A stretch of 8,191 nt of DNA, from positions 1-8,191 of the forward strand of contig CAYQCH010000032.1 of the NCBI GenBank assembly GCA_964415935.1. Reading direction: 5' to 3'. Every line of letters begins with the position of its first letter. Positions within the stretch are counted from its first letter, which is position 1. Positions 6,534 to 8,191 of this stretch are shown one piece after another. The notes beneath the pieces were generated by a model. The model did no database searches. It saw only the letters and a list, made by a program, of their open reading frames with translations, and was not told the DNA's origin. Position numbers and translations under genes: made by a program. This DNA comes from CAYQCH01 sp964415935. GTDB taxonomy: Bacteria > Patescibacteriota > Patescibacteriia > VMEV01 > CAYQCH01.

Positions 6534-6719
6534 TTACCAGCTGCTCTTACGGATACCGGGTAACTGGCCCTGGCTGGCCAATTCACGGAAGCAAATGCGG
6601 CACATCTTAAAACGGCGCATGTATCCGCGCGGACGTCCGCAACGCCAGCAGCGTCGCACAATTCGCGTGGAGAACTTGGGCTTTCGTTTAGATTTCGCAA
6701 TTTGAGCAGTTGTCGCCAT
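6534..6719 (-). CDS. rpsN: 30S ribosomal protein S14 type Z (uS14), zinc-binding form
   Basis: Small-subunit head protein needed for 30S assembly. It has 61 residues, the short zinc-ribbon type rather than the roughly 100-residue Cys-free type. The four zinc ligands are intact as C24-x2-C27 and C40-x2-C43 within CWRCGRPRGYMRRFKMCRIC. The C-terminal QLPGIRKSSW is the canonical ending. ATG at 6719 lies three bases after the rplE stop, so translation is probably coupled. An overlapping frame at 6512-6700 is a shadow. Confidence 0.98.
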   Translation of the reverse strand: MATTAQIAKSKRKPKFSTRIVRRCWRCGRPRGYMRRFKMCRICFRELASQGQLPGIRKSSW

Positions 6720-6722
6720 AGA

Positions 6723-7286
6723 TTATTTGCCAGATTTTTTACGCTTGGTCGGCTCTTGCAGGGGGAAGCCGAACAGCTTTAAGAGTTCATAAGATTGTTC
6801 AGGGTCTTTGGCTGTGGTTTGGACCGTAATCTGCAATCCGTGGAGTTGTTCGATGCCTTCAGCCTTGATTTCCGGAAAGGCGAGCTGATCTTTCATGCCG
6901 ATGGAGTAGTTCCCCTGTTTGTCAAAGCTGTTGGAGCGAAGGCCGCGAAAGTCGTGCACACGGGGCAATGCGATATTGACCAGGCGATCCATGAATTCGT
7001 ACATGCGGCGGCCGCGCAGCGTGACCTTCAAGCCGATGATCTGTCCTTTGCGGGACTTAAAATTGGAGATGGATTTCTTGGCCAGCGTCTTGACCGGCTG
7101 CTGCCCGGTGATCTTGCGGAGATTATCCGTAACAGCGTCAATGTTGTAATTGCTGCGAGTTCCGGCGCCCACGTTAAGCACAACCTTCTCCACGCGAGGA
7201 ACCTGCATGGGGTTGGTGTATTGAAACTTCTCTTTCATCGCCGGAACGACGACGTCATGATAGCGTTTGAGTAATCGGTTCGACAT
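6723..7286 (-). CDS. rplE: 50S ribosomal protein L5 (uL5)
   Basis: Central-protuberance protein that binds 5S rRNA and contacts P-site tRNA. It has 187 residues, a few more than the usual 179, with the extra length in a basic Lys-rich C-terminal tail (TKRKKSGK). Family features are RVEKVVLNVGAG (31-42), TGQQPVKTLAKKSISNFKSR (60-79), the ALPRVHDFRG signature (106-115) and GNYSIGMKDQLAFPEI (125-140). ATG at 7286 is eight bases after rplX; the bases before it read CACACGT, with no Shine-Dalgarno. In E. coli the start of this gene carries the S8 repressor site; I saw no convincing equivalent. Confidence 0.98.
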   Translation of the reverse strand: MSNRLLKRYHDVVVPAMKEKFQYTNPMQVPRVEKVVLNVGAGTRSNYNIDAVTDNLRKITGQQPVKTLAKKSISNFKSRKGQIIGLKVTLRGRRMYEFMDRLVNIALPRVHDFRGLRSNSFDKQGNYSIGMKDQLAFPEIKAEGIEQLHGLQITVQTTAKDPEQSYELLKLFGFPLQEPTKRKKSGK

Positions 7287-7294
7287 ACGTGTGA

Positions 7295-7585
7295 TTAAGC
7301 GGCTTTAGGCGCCGGTTTCTTGGCGGCCTTTGATTCTTTCTTCTCGGCAACGTCCTCGACCACTTTGACGTTGGACATATGTACAGGGCCAAAAAATTCC
7401 ATACGCTCGCCTTTCTGGGCGCGGCCGCCACGCTGTGTTCGGCCGGCGCGTTGTTTCATATGCTTGTACATCTTATTCACGCCATCAACAACCACGCGGT
7501 CCTGGGACGGAAACACCTGAATGATTTTACCTTTCTTACCTTTATCGCGGCCGGAAATGATTTGTACGGTCTGACCTGTTTTCAT
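7295..7585 (-). CDS. rplX: 50S ribosomal protein L24 (uL24)
   Basis: Assembly-initiating large-subunit protein. It has 96 residues with an N-terminal KOW motif, TGQTVQIISGRDKGKKGKII (3-22), then VVVDGVNKMYKHMK (31-44) and the conserved FGPVHMSNVKVV (65-76). Residues 80-96 form an Ala/Lys/Pro-rich tail that is variable in the family. ATG at 7585 lies 11 bases after rplN with no Shine-Dalgarno. The N-terminus is a few residues shorter than many homologues, but the ATG precedes the KOW motif and no better start is available. Confidence 0.97.
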   Translation of the reverse strand: MKTGQTVQIISGRDKGKKGKIIQVFPSQDRVVVDGVNKMYKHMKQRAGRTQRGGRAQKGERMEFFGPVHMSNVKVVEDVAEKKESKAAKKPAPKAA

Positions 7586-7596
7586 ATGCGTGATGG

Positions 7597-7968
7597 TTAC
7601 AGCACTTCAGGCGCCAAAGACACAATCTTCTGGTATCCCTTGCCGCGCAATTCACGGGCGACGGGACCAAACACGCGAGTGCCTTTTGGTTCCTTTGTTT
7701 CCTTATCGACGATCACGCCGGCATTTTCGTCAAAACGAATATAGGTGCCGTCCGGACGACGAACTTCTTTTCTGGTGCGCACAATGACGGCATGCAGCAC
7801 ATCGCCCTTTTTGACCATAGTGTTAGGCGTGGCCTCCTTGACGACGACGGAAACCAAATCACCAATGCGGCCGTAGCGCTTCTTGTACCCGCCATGCACG
7901 AGGATCACTTCCAACACGCGGGCTCCGGTGTTGTCTGCGACGTTCAAATTGGTATAAATCTGGATCAT
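7597..7968 (-). CDS. rplN: 50S ribosomal protein L14 (uL14)
   Basis: Large-subunit interface protein contacting 16S rRNA through bridge B8 and the site where the silencing factor RsfS binds. It has 123 residues, the exact usual length. The sequence is canonical: MIQIYTNLNVADNTGAR at 1-17, GDLVSVVVKEATPN (36-49), KKGDVLHAVIVRTRKEVRR (53-71), FDENAGVIVD (79-88) and GTRVFGPVARELR (96-108). ATG at 7968 lies seven bases after the rpsQ stop, with no Shine-Dalgarno. Confidence 0.98.
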   Translation of the reverse strand: MIQIYTNLNVADNTGARVLEVILVHGGYKKRYGRIGDLVSVVVKEATPNTMVKKGDVLHAVIVRTRKEVRRPDGTYIRFDENAGVIVDKETKEPKGTRVFGPVARELRGKGYQKIVSLAPEVL

Positions 7969-7975
7969 ATCTGTA

Positions 7976-8191
7976 TTAAGCGATCACGCGCCAGTGCTTG
8001 TCCTTAGATAAGGGGCGGCATTCAATAAATTCCACAATGTCGCCGACCTTGTGCTTGTTCGCCTCATCATGCACCTTGTACTTTTTGGAAACGGTGTACT
8101 GCTTTTCGTACTTGGGATGGCGGCGAACATGGTCAACACGAACCACGATGGTTTTATCCATCTTGTCGCTGACCACCAGGCCGCGGAATTT
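7976..8191 (-). CDS. rpsQ: 30S ribosomal protein S17 (uS17), 5' end cut by window edge
   Basis: Primary 16S rRNA-binding protein with an OB fold. The frame is open through the right edge, giving 71 residues starting KFRGLVVSDKMDKTIVVRV, so about ten N-terminal residues lie outside. The GTG at 8176 (inside LVVSDK) is not the start because it falls in the conserved core. HPKYEKQYTVSKKYKVHDE (25-43) and GDIVEFIECRPLSKDKHW (50-67) are family hallmarks. It is followed after seven bases by rplN, the standard order. Confidence 0.96.
   Translation of the reverse strand, partial: KFRGLVVSDKMDKTIVVRVDHVRRHPKYEKQYTVSKKYKVHDEANKHKVGDIVEFIECRPLSKDKHWRVIA

Noticed and set aside
7250..7300. S8 autoregulatory mRNA site at the rplX-rplE junction
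   Set aside because: I could not find a convincing S8-binding helix by eye; the spacer is only eight bases.
8174..8176. GTG at 8176 as the rpsQ start
   Set aside because: It lies inside the conserved S17 core, and the frame is open to the edge with matching S17 residues (KFRGL) before it.

Overview
The window is core bacterial chromosome, and every gene I can support lies on the minus strand, so it reads right to left. It is tightly packed. There is no gene-free stretch over 300 bases, and the longest spacer is 81 bases. The gene content points to a Patescibacteria (CPR) genome. The spc-type ribosomal cluster is complete in order except that rpmD (L30) is absent between rpsE and rplO, S14 is the short zinc-binding form, and the Mur/FtsW proteins look CPR-like. 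The lineage within CPR is inference only; an ABY1-like group is possible but unproven. All 13 genes whose stop is visible end in TAA and none has an in-frame TGA, so the standard bacterial code reads cleanly.

Right part (8191 down to 2978): rpsQ (cut by the window edge), rplN, rplX, rplE, rpsN, rpsH, rplF (holding a 100-N gap), rplR, rpsE, rplO, secY. These are ten ribosomal proteins of both subunits followed by the translocon channel. They are separated by 1 to 25 bases, mostly without recognisable Shine-Dalgarno sequences, which suggests one co-transcribed and translationally coupled operon. An intrinsic terminator at 2931-2963 closes it directly after secY. The adk, map and infA genes that often follow secY in bacteria are not here.

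Left part (2933 down to 1): a good sigma-70-type promoter overlaps the terminator tail and drives a cell-wall cluster: pgeF (YfiH/laccase-domain family, mostly hidden by the second 100-N gap), murD, and ftsW (running off the left edge). PgeF is known to correct wrong peptidoglycan precursors, MurD adds D-glutamate to UDP-MurNAc-L-Ala, and FtsW polymerises lipid II at the septum. The three therefore form a coherent peptidoglycan unit.

Both N runs are exactly 100 long and look like scaffold placeholders. Frame arithmetic and family lengths say that each hides more sequence than 100 bases. I found no mobile element, CRISPR, RNA gene or novel system. The most useful points are the broken pgeF gene recovered across a gap, the missing rpmD, the terminator-promoter overlap with a probable leaderless start, and some protein variants.
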